Assembly (NCBI GenBank): GCA_023388235.1
Contig: JAEWGQ010000186.1
Span: 1-5,081, forward strand
DNA: 5,081 nt
Reading direction: 5' to 3'
Source of the DNA: Actinomycetes bacterium
Lineage (GTDB): Bacteria > Actinomycetota > Actinomycetes > Actinomycetales > Cellulomonadaceae
Positions 1-5,081 of this stretch are shown here, piece after piece. Both the position numbers and the translations under genes were made by a program. The notes beneath the pieces are model-generated. The model had not been told where the DNA came from and searched no databases. It saw nothing but the letters and a program-made list of their open reading frames with translations. Position 1 is the first letter of the stretch; the number at the start of each line of letters is the position of its first letter.

Positions 1-940
1 CGACCTCCAGCGCGGTGTGCACCAGCGCCGCCGACCCCGGGTCGGCGTCCGCGACGCCCAGCGCGTCGAGCATGCCCAGCTGCTGCAGCAGCACGGGCCC
101 CTGCCCCCAGGCGGCCGTCTTGTGCACGTGGACGCCGGCGAACCCGATCGCGACCGTCGGCTCCTCGGTCGCGCGCCAGGTGGCGAGGTCGTCCGCCGTG
201 AGCAGGCCGGCGTGCGGGGTGCCGGACGAGTCCAGCACCGGCACCCGCACGAAGCGGTCGACCGCCTCCGCCACGAAGCCCTCGTAGAACGCGCGCCGCG
301 CGGCCTCGATCTGCGCGAGCCGGTCCGGACCCGCGGCGTGCGCCTCCGCGAGCACCCGGGCGTAGGTGGCGGCCAGGTCGGGGTTGCGGAACCGGGCGCC
401 CGGCCCGGGGACCGCCCCGCCGGGCAGGTACACCGCGGCGGACGTGGGCCAGTGCTCCGTGAACAGCCGCTCCACGGTCCGGATCGTGCGCACGGCCGCG
501 GGCACGAGCGGGTACCCGTCCCGGGCGTAGCCGATCGCGGGGGAGAGCACGTCGGCGAGCGGGAGCGTGCCGTACCGGGCGAGCAGGTCGAGCCACGCGC
601 CGAACGCGCCGGGCACCACGGCGGCGAGGTGCCCGGTGCCCGGGACGGCCTCGAGGCCGAGGTCCGCGTACGCGTCGGTCGTCGCCGCCGCGGGGGCGGT
701 GCCCTGCCCGCACACGACGAACGTGTGCCCGTCCGCCGCCCGGTGCCCCATGACCGGGGCGTCGCCGCCGGGGCCGTTCAGGTGCGGCTCGACGACCTGC
801 AGGGTGAAGCCGGCGGCCACCGCGGCGTCGAACGCGTTGCCGCCGGCCTCGAGCACGGCCATGCCGACGGCGCTCGCGAGCCAGTGCGTCGAGCCGACCA
901 TGCCGTGCGTGCCGACGAGCTCGGGGCGGGTGGTGAACAC
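1..940 (-). CDS. Gamma-glutamyltransferase-family Ntn hydrolase, N-terminal part (3' end outside window)
   Basis: The first 313 codons of a GGT-family protein are present; the gene continues past base 1. The GTG at 940 is chosen because AGGAG (951-947) lies six bases upstream and the product begins MFTTRPELVGTHGMV, just before the conserved fold. Family marks are GGNAFDAAVAAGF (33-45), the strand and turn VVEPHLNGPGGDAP (49-62), VPGAF (109-113) and, further on, a FRNPDLAAT-type segment. There is no signal peptide, so the protein is probably cytosolic, unlike the periplasmic E. coli enzyme. Family members are autoprocessed so that a Thr opens the small subunit; that residue lies outside the window. 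The segment that in classical GGT reads RE-x-AP, with the Arg gripping the gamma-glutamyl carboxylate, is here GQGTAP (78-83). I recall this as typical of an actinobacterial subfamily. The substrate is therefore uncertain, and 'gamma-glutamyltransferase' should be read as a family name. It follows the lipoprotein gene by 62 bases. Confidence 0.9.
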   Translation of the reverse strand, partial: MFTTRPELVGTHGMVGSTHWLASAVGMAVLEAGGNAFDAAVAAGFTLQVVEPHLNGPGGDAPVMGHRAADGHTFVVCGQGTAPAAATTDAYADLGLEAVPGTGHLAAVVPGAFGAWLDLLARYGTLPLADVLSPAIGYARDGYPLVPAAVRTIRTVERLFTEHWPTSAAVYLPGGAVPGPGARFRNPDLAATYARVLAEAHAAGPDRLAQIEAARRAFYEGFVAEAVDRFVRVPVLDSSGTPHAGLLTADDLATWRATEEPTVAIGFAGVHVHKTAAWGQGPVLLQQLGMLDALGVADADPGSAALVHTALEV

Positions 941-946
941 GGGCGG

Positions 947-951
947 CTCCT
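947..951 (-). promoter_or_regulatory. Shine-Dalgarno site of the GGT-like gene
   Basis: AGGAG on the minus strand, six bases before the GTG at 940. It supports this start over any internal ATG, such as codon 14. Confidence 0.7.
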
Positions 952-971
952 GGCGCGGGCGGGACGGGCGG

Positions 972-987
972 CGCCGCCCACGCTAGC
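972..987 (-). promoter_or_regulatory. Candidate -10 region for the GGT-like gene
   Basis: The minus strand reads GCTAGCGTGGGCGGCG. It contains the hexamer TAGCGT (985-980), which fits the actinobacterial TANNNT -10 pattern, and would give a leader of roughly 30 bases. A -35-like CTGACC lies at 1006-1001 with a short 15-base spacer, overlapping the lipoprotein stop codon. The same 16-mer, with one mismatch, precedes the aldo/keto reductase at a similar distance from its start. The -35 match is weak, so this is a candidate only. Confidence 0.4.
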
Positions 988-1001
988 CCCGCCGGGGAGC
1001 G
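981..1001 (-). terminator. Hairpin directly after the lipoprotein stop codon
   Basis: On the minus strand CGCT then CCCC pairs with GGGG then AGCG. The stem is eight base pairs with a 2-base bulge and a 3-base loop, beginning one base after the TGA at 1005-1003. No U-rich tail follows, which is common for actinobacterial hairpins but leaves termination unproven. The 3' arm overlaps the candidate -10 region of the next gene, so the palindromic character may instead come from the promoter. Confidence 0.3.
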
Positions 1002-1002
1002 G

Positions 1003-1467
1003 TCAGCCGGTGCGGCCGAGCAGCACCGCGTGCCAGGCGCCCGCGTGGTCCCCGCCGGACGCGTCGACCCGCACCTCGGTGACGTCCTGCGCCGCGACGG
1101 GCTGCTCGACCGGGTCGCCGCAGGCCACGCCGGGGTACTCGGTGGTGACCTGCCCGACGGCGGAGGTCACGTGCACGCGGACGTCGAGGGCCGTGGCCCC
1201 GGTGCACGAGAGCCGGACGCCCGTCAGCGCGACCGGCTGGTCGTAGGTCAGGGTGATCCCCGCGTCGTCGGGCTGCTCGTCGTCGAGCGCGGGGTCGGTC
1301 CGCGCGGTCGCGGTGCCGAGCGAGTCGTCCGCCGCCTCGCGGGTGCGGTCGCCGATCCACGCCCCGATCGCGGCGTCGGACGCGCCGGCGTCGGCGGAGG
1401 GCGTGGCGGTGCACCCTCCGAGCAGCAGGAGGAGCAGGACGGCGGCGGGAGCGGCGGTGCGGCGCAC
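1003..1467 (-). CDS. Small secreted lipoprotein of unknown function
   Basis: The product has 154 residues. The N-terminus is a type II (lipoprotein) signal peptide: basic RR at 2-3, a leucine-rich core (10-16), and the lipobox LGGC with the lipidated Cys at 19. It should be exported by Sec, acylated by Lgt and anchored on the outer face of the membrane. A Ser/Ala/Asp-rich linker follows to about 70. The rest (about 70-150) alternates hydrophobic and polar residues as in a beta-rich domain, with C88 and C116 available for a disulfide outside the cell. I do not recognise a family and assign no function. The GTG at 1467 is the natural start because it begins the signal peptide. It lies 59 bases after the permease gene and 62 before the GGT-like gene, on the same strand. 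The upstream AGGG could act as a ribosome binding site, but it also fits inside a -10 hexamer placed for leaderless transcription. Confidence 0.85.
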   Translation of the reverse strand: MRRTAAPAAVLLLLLLGGCTATPSADAGASDAAIGAWIGDRTREAADDSLGTATARTDPALDDEQPDDAGITLTYDQPVALTGVRLSCTGATALDVRVHVTSAVGQVTTEYPGVACGDPVEQPVAAQDVTEVRVDASGGDHAGAWHAVLLGRTG

Positions 1468-1473
1468 GCCCCG

Positions 1474-1503
1474 ACCCTAGGACCTCGGGGCCGGTCCTGT
1501 CCG
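1474..1503 (-). promoter_or_regulatory. Candidate promoter giving a leaderless lipoprotein mRNA
   Basis: Minus strand CGGACA (1503-1498, sharing GACA with the TTGACA consensus), an 18-base spacer and TAGGGT (1479-1474, TANNNT type). Six bases separate the hexamer from the GTG at 1467, so transcription would begin at or next to the start codon. Leaderless genes with this geometry are common in actinobacteria. The alternative is that AGGG (1478-1475) is a Shine-Dalgarno site seven bases from the GTG. Confidence 0.4.
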
Positions 1504-1520
1504 GCGAACCGGCCGCGGGG
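1483..1520 (-). terminator. Inverted repeat between permease and lipoprotein genes
   Basis: GGCCGGT (1489-1495) pairs with ACCGGCC (1508-1514) across a 12-base loop. After a mismatch at 1488/1515 the stem continues with two pairs, one mismatch and two more pairs. It starts seven bases beyond the permease stop codon. It has no T-run, so it could be a tail-less terminator, an RNA-stabilising hairpin or chance in GC-rich DNA. The -35-like element of the lipoprotein promoter falls in its loop. Confidence 0.3.
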
Positions 1521-1526
1521 CTGCGG

Positions 1527-3047
1527 TCAGTGCCCGGGGGTCGCGGGCAGCTCGCCCGCCGGGTCCGGGGCCTCGCCGCGGCCGACGCGCGAGTGCCGGT
1601 ACGAGTACACGGCGTAGATGACCATCCCGACCGCCAGCCAGGCCGCGAACCGCAGCCAGGTGAGGGTCGTGAGGTTCGACATCAGCCACAGGCACGCGAC
1701 GCCCGAGATGATCGGCAGCACCGGCGACCACGGCACCCGGAACCCGCGCTTGAGGTCGGGGCGGCTGCGGCGCAGGATCGGGATGCCGAAGCTGACCAGC
1801 ACGAACGCCGAGAGCGTCCCGATGTTGATCATCTCCTCGAGCAGCTCGACCTTCGACAGCCCGGCGATCAGCGCCACGACCACGCCGGCGCCGATCTGCA
1901 GCCGGACCGGCGTGCGGTACCGCGGCGAGGTCCGCGAGATGCCGCGGGGGAGCAGGCCGTCGCGGCTCATCGAGAACACGATCCGGGTGAGGCCGAGCAG
2001 CAGCACCATGATCACGGACGTCAGCCCGACGAGGATGCCGATGGAGATGACCTTGCCGGCCCAGTCGGCGCCGACCAGGACGAACGCGGTGGTCAGCGAC
2101 GGCGCCCCCGACTCCGCGAGGTCGGTGTACGACACCATGCCGGTGACGACGACGGTCACGAGGATGTACAGCACGGTGACGATCGCGAGGCCGCCGAGGA
2201 TGCCGCGCGGCACGGCGCGCTGCGGGTTCTTCGTCTCCTCGGCGGTCGTGGCGACGACGTCGAAGCCGATGAACGCGAAGAACACCAGCGCGGCCCCGGA
2301 CAGGATGCCGACGACGCCGTACGTCGAGGGCTCCAGGCCGGACACGAACGCGAACAGCGACTGGTGCAGCCCGGAGCTCGACTCGGCGGGCTGCGACGGC
2401 GGCACGAACGGCGTGTAGTTGTCGGCGCGGACATAGAAGAAGCCCACGACGATGACGAACAGCGTGATGCCGACCTTGATGATCGTGAACACGCTGTTGA
2501 CCCGGGTGCTCAGCTTGGTGCCCACGGCGAGCAGCGCGGTGAACACGCCGACCACCAGCACCGGGCCCCACTCGAGGTCCACGGGGCCCAGGTGCAGCGT
2601 GGTGGGCAGGTCCACCCCGAACAGCCCGAACGCGTCCGCGAGGTACACGCCCCAGAACTTCGCGATCACCGCGGCGGCGAGCAGCATCTCGAGGATGAGG
2701 TCCCAGCCGATGATCCACGCGACGAGCTCGCCGGCGGTGGCGTAGGAGAACGTGTACGCGGAGCCGGCGACCGGCAGCGTCGAGGCGAACTCGGCGTAGC
2801 ACATGATGGCCAGCGCGCAGACGATCGAGGCGATGAGGAACGAGACGATCACGCTCGGGCCGGCGTAGTTCGCGGCGGCGGTCGCGCCGACCGAGAAGAT
2901 GCCCGCGCCGACGGCGACGGCGACGCCCAGGACGGCCAGGTCCCAGGCGGTCAGGTCCCGGCGGAGGGACCGCTCCGGGTCGTCGACGCTGGCGAGCGAG
3001 TCCTCGACGGACTTGCGCCGCAGGACGCTGCGGTTCGTGATGGGCAC
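1527..3047 (-). CDS. APC-superfamily amino acid permease, cationic amino acid transporter (CAT) type
   Basis: A 506-residue polytopic membrane protein of the amino acid-polyamine-organocation superfamily, expected to import amino acids driven by the proton gradient. About twelve hydrophobic segments can be picked out, near residues 36-58, 64-86, 109-132, 161-178, 186-206, 245-265, 281-303, 333-356, 383-398, 403-424, 441-457 and 466-483. The first holds VGAGIF (46-51), the unwound substrate-binding turn of APC carriers. The sixth leads into GFDVVATTAEETKNPQRA (261-278), the hallmark of the CAT/YhdG-like subfamily. The cytosolic N-terminus (1-35) is charged, and the C-terminal tail after 484 is hydrophilic. 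Subfamily members often prefer Lys/Arg or have broad specificity, so the exact substrate cannot be read here. The GTG at 3047 is preceded by GAGGGAG six bases upstream. The gene lies 94 bases downstream of trmL; no convincing -10/-35 pair was seen in that gap. Confidence 0.95.
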   Translation of the reverse strand: MPITNRSVLRRKSVEDSLASVDDPERSLRRDLTAWDLAVLGVAVAVGAGIFSVGATAAANYAGPSVIVSFLIASIVCALAIMCYAEFASTLPVAGSAYTFSYATAGELVAWIIGWDLILEMLLAAAVIAKFWGVYLADAFGLFGVDLPTTLHLGPVDLEWGPVLVVGVFTALLAVGTKLSTRVNSVFTIIKVGITLFVIVVGFFYVRADNYTPFVPPSQPAESSSGLHQSLFAFVSGLEPSTYGVVGILSGAALVFFAFIGFDVVATTAEETKNPQRAVPRGILGGLAIVTVLYILVTVVVTGMVSYTDLAESGAPSLTTAFVLVGADWAGKVISIGILVGLTSVIMVLLLGLTRIVFSMSRDGLLPRGISRTSPRYRTPVRLQIGAGVVVALIAGLSKVELLEEMINIGTLSAFVLVSFGIPILRRSRPDLKRGFRVPWSPVLPIISGVACLWLMSNLTTLTWLRFAAWLAVGMVIYAVYSYRHSRVGRGEAPDPAGELPATPGH

Positions 3048-3053
3048 CGGGTG

Positions 3054-3060
3054 CTCCCTC
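3054..3060 (-). promoter_or_regulatory. Shine-Dalgarno site of the permease gene
   Basis: GAGGGAG on the minus strand, six bases before the GTG at 3047. It is a strong site and fixes this GTG as the start. Confidence 0.75.
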
Positions 3061-3141
3061 GGTCGACGACGCCGTGCCGCGCGAGCATGGCGAAGGTCGC
3101 GGGGGACCGCACGACGTGGTCCGGCATGTGAGACGCGGGTT

Positions 3142-3606
3142 TCAGACGCCGCCGGGGAAGCCGAGCTGGCGCCACGCCTCGTACACCGCGGTGGCCGCGG
3201 CGTTCGTCAGGTTCAGCGACCGGCGGCCCGGCAGCATCGGGATCCGCAGCCGGCCGGTGACCCCCGGGTGCTCCAGCGCCTCCGGCGGCAGCCCGGTCGG
3301 CTCCGGCCCGAACAGCAGCGCGTCGCCGTCGCGGAACTGCACGTCCGTGAACCGCGTCTGCGTGTGCGTCGTGAACGCGAACACCCGGCTCGGGGCCAGC
3401 GCCGCCATGGCCGCGTCCAGGTCCGGGTGCACGACCACGTGCGCGAGGTCGTGGTAGTCCAGGCCGGCCCGCTTGAGCCGCGGCTCGTCCATCACGAACC
3501 CCAGCGGCTCGACGAGGTGCAACGTGGCCCCCGTCGCGGCGGCCAGGCGGATGGCGTTGCCGGTGTTGCCGGGGATGCGGGGCTCGAAGAACACGACGTG
3601 CAGCAC
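3142..3606 (-). CDS. trmL: tRNA (cytidine/uridine-34)-2'-O-methyltransferase TrmL, SPOUT family
   Basis: The product has 154 residues, close to the 157 of E. coli TrmL (YibK). It is a cytosolic SPOUT enzyme that uses S-adenosylmethionine to methylate the 2'-OH of the wobble nucleotide (C34 or modified U34) of tRNA-Leu isoacceptors in characterised homologues. The family segments are in order: EPRIPGNTGNAIRL (8-21), LLFGPEPTGLP (97-107, with the conserved Glu102), and RIPMLPGRRSLNLTNA (121-136) leading to VYEAWRQLGF (141-150). The last two form the deep trefoil knot that binds the cofactor. The GTG at 3606 is the only usable start, since an in-frame TGA stands at 3621-3619, and it aligns with the usual N-terminus. 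No good Shine-Dalgarno is visible; GGTGAG is about 11 bases away. GATCAT (3618-3613) ends six bases before the GTG, so leaderless transcription is possible. It is divergent from the aldo/keto reductase gene, with 85 bases between their starts. Confidence 0.95.
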   Translation of the reverse strand: MLHVVFFEPRIPGNTGNAIRLAAATGATLHLVEPLGFVMDEPRLKRAGLDYHDLAHVVVHPDLDAAMAALAPSRVFAFTTHTQTRFTDVQFRDGDALLFGPEPTGLPPEALEHPGVTGRLRIPMLPGRRSLNLTNAAATAVYEAWRQLGFPGGV

Positions 3607-3626
3607 CGGGCGATGATCTCACCGCG

Positions 3627-3640
3627 GCCGGGCGCCCGGC
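3627..3640. promoter_or_regulatory. 14-base perfect palindrome in the divergent trmL/reductase intergenic region
   Basis: GCCGGGCGCCCGGC reads the same on both strands. It lies 20 bases upstream of the trmL start and 51 bases upstream of the reductase start, just before the candidate reductase -10. Its position suits an operator for one or both genes, but short GC palindromes arise often in such DNA, and no regulator gene is nearby. Confidence 0.2.
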
Positions 3641-3646
3641 GCGGGC

Positions 3647-3662
3647 GCTAGCGTGAGCGGCG
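3647..3662 (+). promoter_or_regulatory. Candidate -10 region for the reductase-hydrolase pair
   Basis: GCTAGCGTGAGCGGCG contains TAGCGT (3649-3654), a TANNNT-type -10, placing the transcript start near 3661 with a leader of about 30 bases. There is no good -35 at 16-18 bases upstream. The element matches the one before the GGT-like gene at 15 of 16 positions, which strengthens both as promoters. Confidence 0.4.
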
Positions 3663-3678
3663 GACCTGCACCACCCGC

Positions 3679-3685
3679 GAGAGGA
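3679..3685 (+). promoter_or_regulatory. Shine-Dalgarno site of the aldo/keto reductase
   Basis: GAGAGGA lies six bases before the ATG at 3692. It decides for this start against the in-frame GTG at 3653, which falls inside the candidate promoter, and against the ATG at 3701. Confidence 0.75.
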
Positions 3686-3691
3686 CCGTCG

Positions 3692-4732
3692 ATGCCCACC
3701 ATGCCCCCGTACCGTGCCGACGACGCGCGGTACGAGCAGATGCCGTACCGCCGCACGGGCCGCAGCGGTCTCGACCTGCCCGCGCTGTCCCTGGGGATGT
3801 GGCACAACTTCGGCGACGTGACGCCGATGGAGACGCAGCGGGCGGTGCTGCGCCGGGCGTTCGACCTCGGGATCACGCACCTCGACCTCGCGAACAACTA
3901 CGGCCCGCCGTACGGGTCGGCCGAGGCGAACTTCGGGCGGCACCTCGCGCAGGACCTGCGGCCGTACCGCGACGAGCTCGTCATCTCGTCCAAGGCCGGC
4001 TACGACATGTGGCCCGGGCCGTACGGCGACGGCGGCTCCCGCAAGTACCTGCTCGCGTCGCTGGACCAGACGCTGCGGCGGACCGGGCTCGACTACGTCG
4101 ACATCTTCTACTCGCACCGGCCCGACCCGTCGGTGCCGCTGGAGGAGACGATGGGCGCCCTGCACACCGCCGTCACCAGCGGGCGGGCGCTGTACGCCGG
4201 CATCTCGAACTACTCGCCGTCGCGCACCCGCGAGGCCGCCCGCATCCTCGCCGACCTCGGCACCCCGCTGCTCATCCACCAGCCGTCCTACTCGATGTTC
4301 AACCGGCACGTGGAGCAGGTCGCCGACGGCGAGTCCGAGACGCTGCTCGACACCGTGGGCGACCTCGGCATCGGGATGATCGTGTTCTCCCCGCTGCAGC
4401 AGGGCCTGCTCACCGGCCGGTACCTGTCCGGCGAGGTCCCCGCGGGGTCCCGCGCCGCCACCAGCCGGTTCCTGTCCGCCGACGCGATCTCCGAGGAGTA
4501 CCTCGCCCGCGCCCGCGCCCTCGACGAGATCGCGCGCGGCCGGGGGCAGACGCTCGCCCAGCTCGCCCTCACGTGGGTGCTGCGCGACCCGCGCGTCACG
4601 TCCGCGCTGATCGGGGCGTCGTCGGTGGCCCAGCTCGAGGACAACGTCGCCGCGCTGACGGCCCCGCCGCTGACGGACGACGAGATCGCCGCGATCGAGC
4701 CGCACGCCGTCGACGGGACCGGGCGGCGGTGA
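3692..4732 (+). CDS. gpr: Aldo/keto reductase of the YghZ/Gpr type (L-glyceraldehyde 3-phosphate reductase)
   Basis: A 346-residue cytosolic NADPH-dependent reductase with an (alpha/beta)8 barrel. It is strikingly similar to E. coli YghZ (Gpr, AKR14): shared blocks include LPALSLGMWHNFG (29-41), FDLGITHLDLANNYGPP (57-73), KAGYDMWPGPYG (101-112), SRKYLLASLDQ (116-126), DYVDIFYSHR (134-143) and LLIHQPSY (193-200). The catalytic tetrad is complete: D65, Y70, K101 and H142. The cofactor-binding end is visible as FSPLQQGLLTGRY (232-244) and SALIGASSVAQLEDNV (304-319). Known homologues reduce L-glyceraldehyde 3-phosphate and detoxify methylglyoxal and other aldehydes. They are also related to eukaryotic Kv-beta subunits. 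The protein lacks the extra C-terminal tail of the E. coli enzyme. Start ATG is chosen by its GAGAGGA site; the first 16 residues are poorly conserved. Its TGA overlaps the hydrolase GTG in GTGA, so the two are probably one transcript and translationally coupled. Family assignment is firm; the physiological substrate is inferred. Confidence 0.95.
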   Translation: MPTMPPYRADDARYEQMPYRRTGRSGLDLPALSLGMWHNFGDVTPMETQRAVLRRAFDLGITHLDLANNYGPPYGSAEANFGRHLAQDLRPYRDELVISSKAGYDMWPGPYGDGGSRKYLLASLDQTLRRTGLDYVDIFYSHRPDPSVPLEETMGALHTAVTSGRALYAGISNYSPSRTREAARILADLGTPLLIHQPSYSMFNRHVEQVADGESETLLDTVGDLGIGMIVFSPLQQGLLTGRYLSGEVPAGSRAATSRFLSADAISEEYLARARALDEIARGRGQTLAQLALTWVLRDPRVTSALIGASSVAQLEDNVAALTAPPLTDDEIAAIEPHAVDGTGRR

Positions 4733-5081
4733 GCGCCGGCCGCGTCCCCGTCGTCCTGCTGCACGGGCTGACCGACTCGTCCGCGTGCTGGCCGAGCGTG
4801 CGGCACCGCTACCCGGACCGCACGGTCGTCGCGCTGGACGCCCGGGGGCACGGCGGCGTCCCGCTGCCCGACGAGCCGTTCACGATCGCGGCGCTCGCCG
4901 CCGACGCCGCGGCCGACCTGCGTGCGCGGGGCCTGGGCCCGGCGCTGGTCGTCGGGCACTCGATGGGCGGGGTCACGGCCGAGGAGCTCGCCCTGACCGC
5001 GCCCGAGCTCGTGGCGGCGCTCGTGCTCGAGGACCCGGCGTGGCACGAGGACGGCCGGCTCGGCGCCGCCGCGGACGACGC
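4729..5081 (+). CDS. Alpha/beta-fold hydrolase, N-terminal part (3' end outside window)
   Basis: 117 complete codons of an alpha/beta hydrolase that continues past the window. It shows VVLLHGLTDSSACW (8-21) with the oxyanion-hole HG, LDARGHGG (36-43), and the nucleophile elbow GHSMGG (76-81) with Ser78 as the catalytic residue, followed by strand ALVLEDPAW (97-105). The catalytic His, and probably the acid, would lie in the missing part. No signal peptide is present, so it is expected in the cytosol. The substrate class (ester, lactone, amide or C-C bond) cannot be told from this half. The GTG start lies in the reductase stop region (GTGA, 4-base overlap) and has no obvious Shine-Dalgarno of its own, so translation most likely depends on termination-reinitiation from the reductase. 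It may act on a related metabolite, but the pairing is the only evidence. Confidence 0.9.
   Translation, partial: MSAGRVPVVLLHGLTDSSACWPSVRHRYPDRTVVALDARGHGGVPLPDEPFTIAALAADAAADLRARGLGPALVVGHSMGGVTAEELALTAPELVAALVLEDPAWHEDGRLGAAADD

Noticed and set aside
966..979. 14-base GC palindrome GGGCGGCGCCGCCC in the GGT-like leader
   Set aside because: Built only of G and C in a simple pattern that is common in this DNA. It overlaps the candidate promoter, and I see nothing to give it a separate role.
17..1246. Long plus-strand open frame of about 400 codons opposite the GGT-like gene and lipoprotein
   Set aside because: Its translation is an Arg/Gly/Ala/Pro-rich low-complexity product with no family motif and it crosses two well-supported minus-strand genes. 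Such frames are expected opposite GC-rich codons.
1477..2802. Minus-strand open frame overlapping the permease in another frame
   Set aside because: An Arg-rich shadow with no hydrophobic segments or domains. The permease frame explains this region.
3104..3122. Imperfect palindrome GGACC...GGTCC in the trmL-permease gap
   Set aside because: Only five perfect outer pairs plus one wobble and one more pair, no T-run, and placed about 20 bases after trmL. It is too weak to call a terminator or operator.
2951..3127. Possible upstream peptide from an ATG at 3127 (minus) running into the permease gene
   Set aside because: No ribosome binding site precedes the ATG, the peptide has no regulatory run of one amino acid, and the frame is only the tail of a long chance open frame.
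1530..3131. Plus-strand open frame of more than 500 codons opposite the permease
   Set aside because: The composition is dominated by Arg, Asp, Gly, His and Gln, as produced by antisense of GC3-rich membrane-protein codons. The permease on the other strand has a full set of helices and motifs.
2951..4705. Minus-strand open frame of 584 codons spanning trmL and the antisense of the reductase
   Set aside because: It overlaps three well-identified genes, is Arg/Gly/Val-rich and has no recognisable domain.
1..5081. Search for a defence, mobile, CRISPR, RNA-gene or biosynthetic system
   Set aside because: All six genes belong to ordinary chromosomal families or a simple lipoprotein. There are no direct-repeat arrays, transposase motifs, tRNA-like folds or att-like repeats, and base composition is even throughout.

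Overview
This window has very high GC (clearly above 70% by eye), almost every codon ends in G or C, GTG starts are frequent, and -10-like hexamers follow the actinobacterial TANNNT pattern. Together with the protein relatives I recognise, this points to a chromosomal segment of a Gram-positive actinobacterium, probably a Micrococcales member such as Cellulomonas. The genus is an inference. No tRNA, rRNA, CRISPR array, insertion sequence, phage gene or origin was seen.

The layout is compact and has two divergent arms. The leftward arm (minus strand, read from about 3606 down to 1) carries trmL (tRNA wobble-base 2'-O-methyltransferase, 3606-3142), a 12-helix APC-superfamily amino acid permease (3047-1527), a small lipoprotein of unknown function (1467-1003), and the first 313 codons of a gamma-glutamyltransferase-family Ntn hydrolase (940-1, cut by the window edge). 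The rightward arm (plus strand) carries a YghZ/Gpr-type aldo/keto reductase (3692-4732). It overlaps by four bases the start of an alpha/beta hydrolase (4729 onward, cut by the window edge). No stretch longer than about 95 bases is without a gene.

The leftward genes are separated by gaps of 94, 59 and 62 bases, wide enough for separate promoters. Hairpin-forming sequences lie in the last two gaps. A plausible leaderless promoter lies immediately before the lipoprotein GTG. A GCTAGCGTG-type -10 region lies before the GGT-like gene and again, in nearly identical form, before the aldo/keto reductase. Functionally, the permease, surface lipoprotein and cytosolic amide/peptide hydrolase could contribute to uptake and breakdown of amino-acid-like compounds, but that link is only positional. 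The reductase and hydrolase are probably translationally coupled.

I found no clear sign of a novel multi-gene system. The points most worth a second look are the non-canonical substrate-pocket motif of the GGT-like protein, the candidate leaderless start of the lipoprotein, and the shared 16-base promoter-like element.
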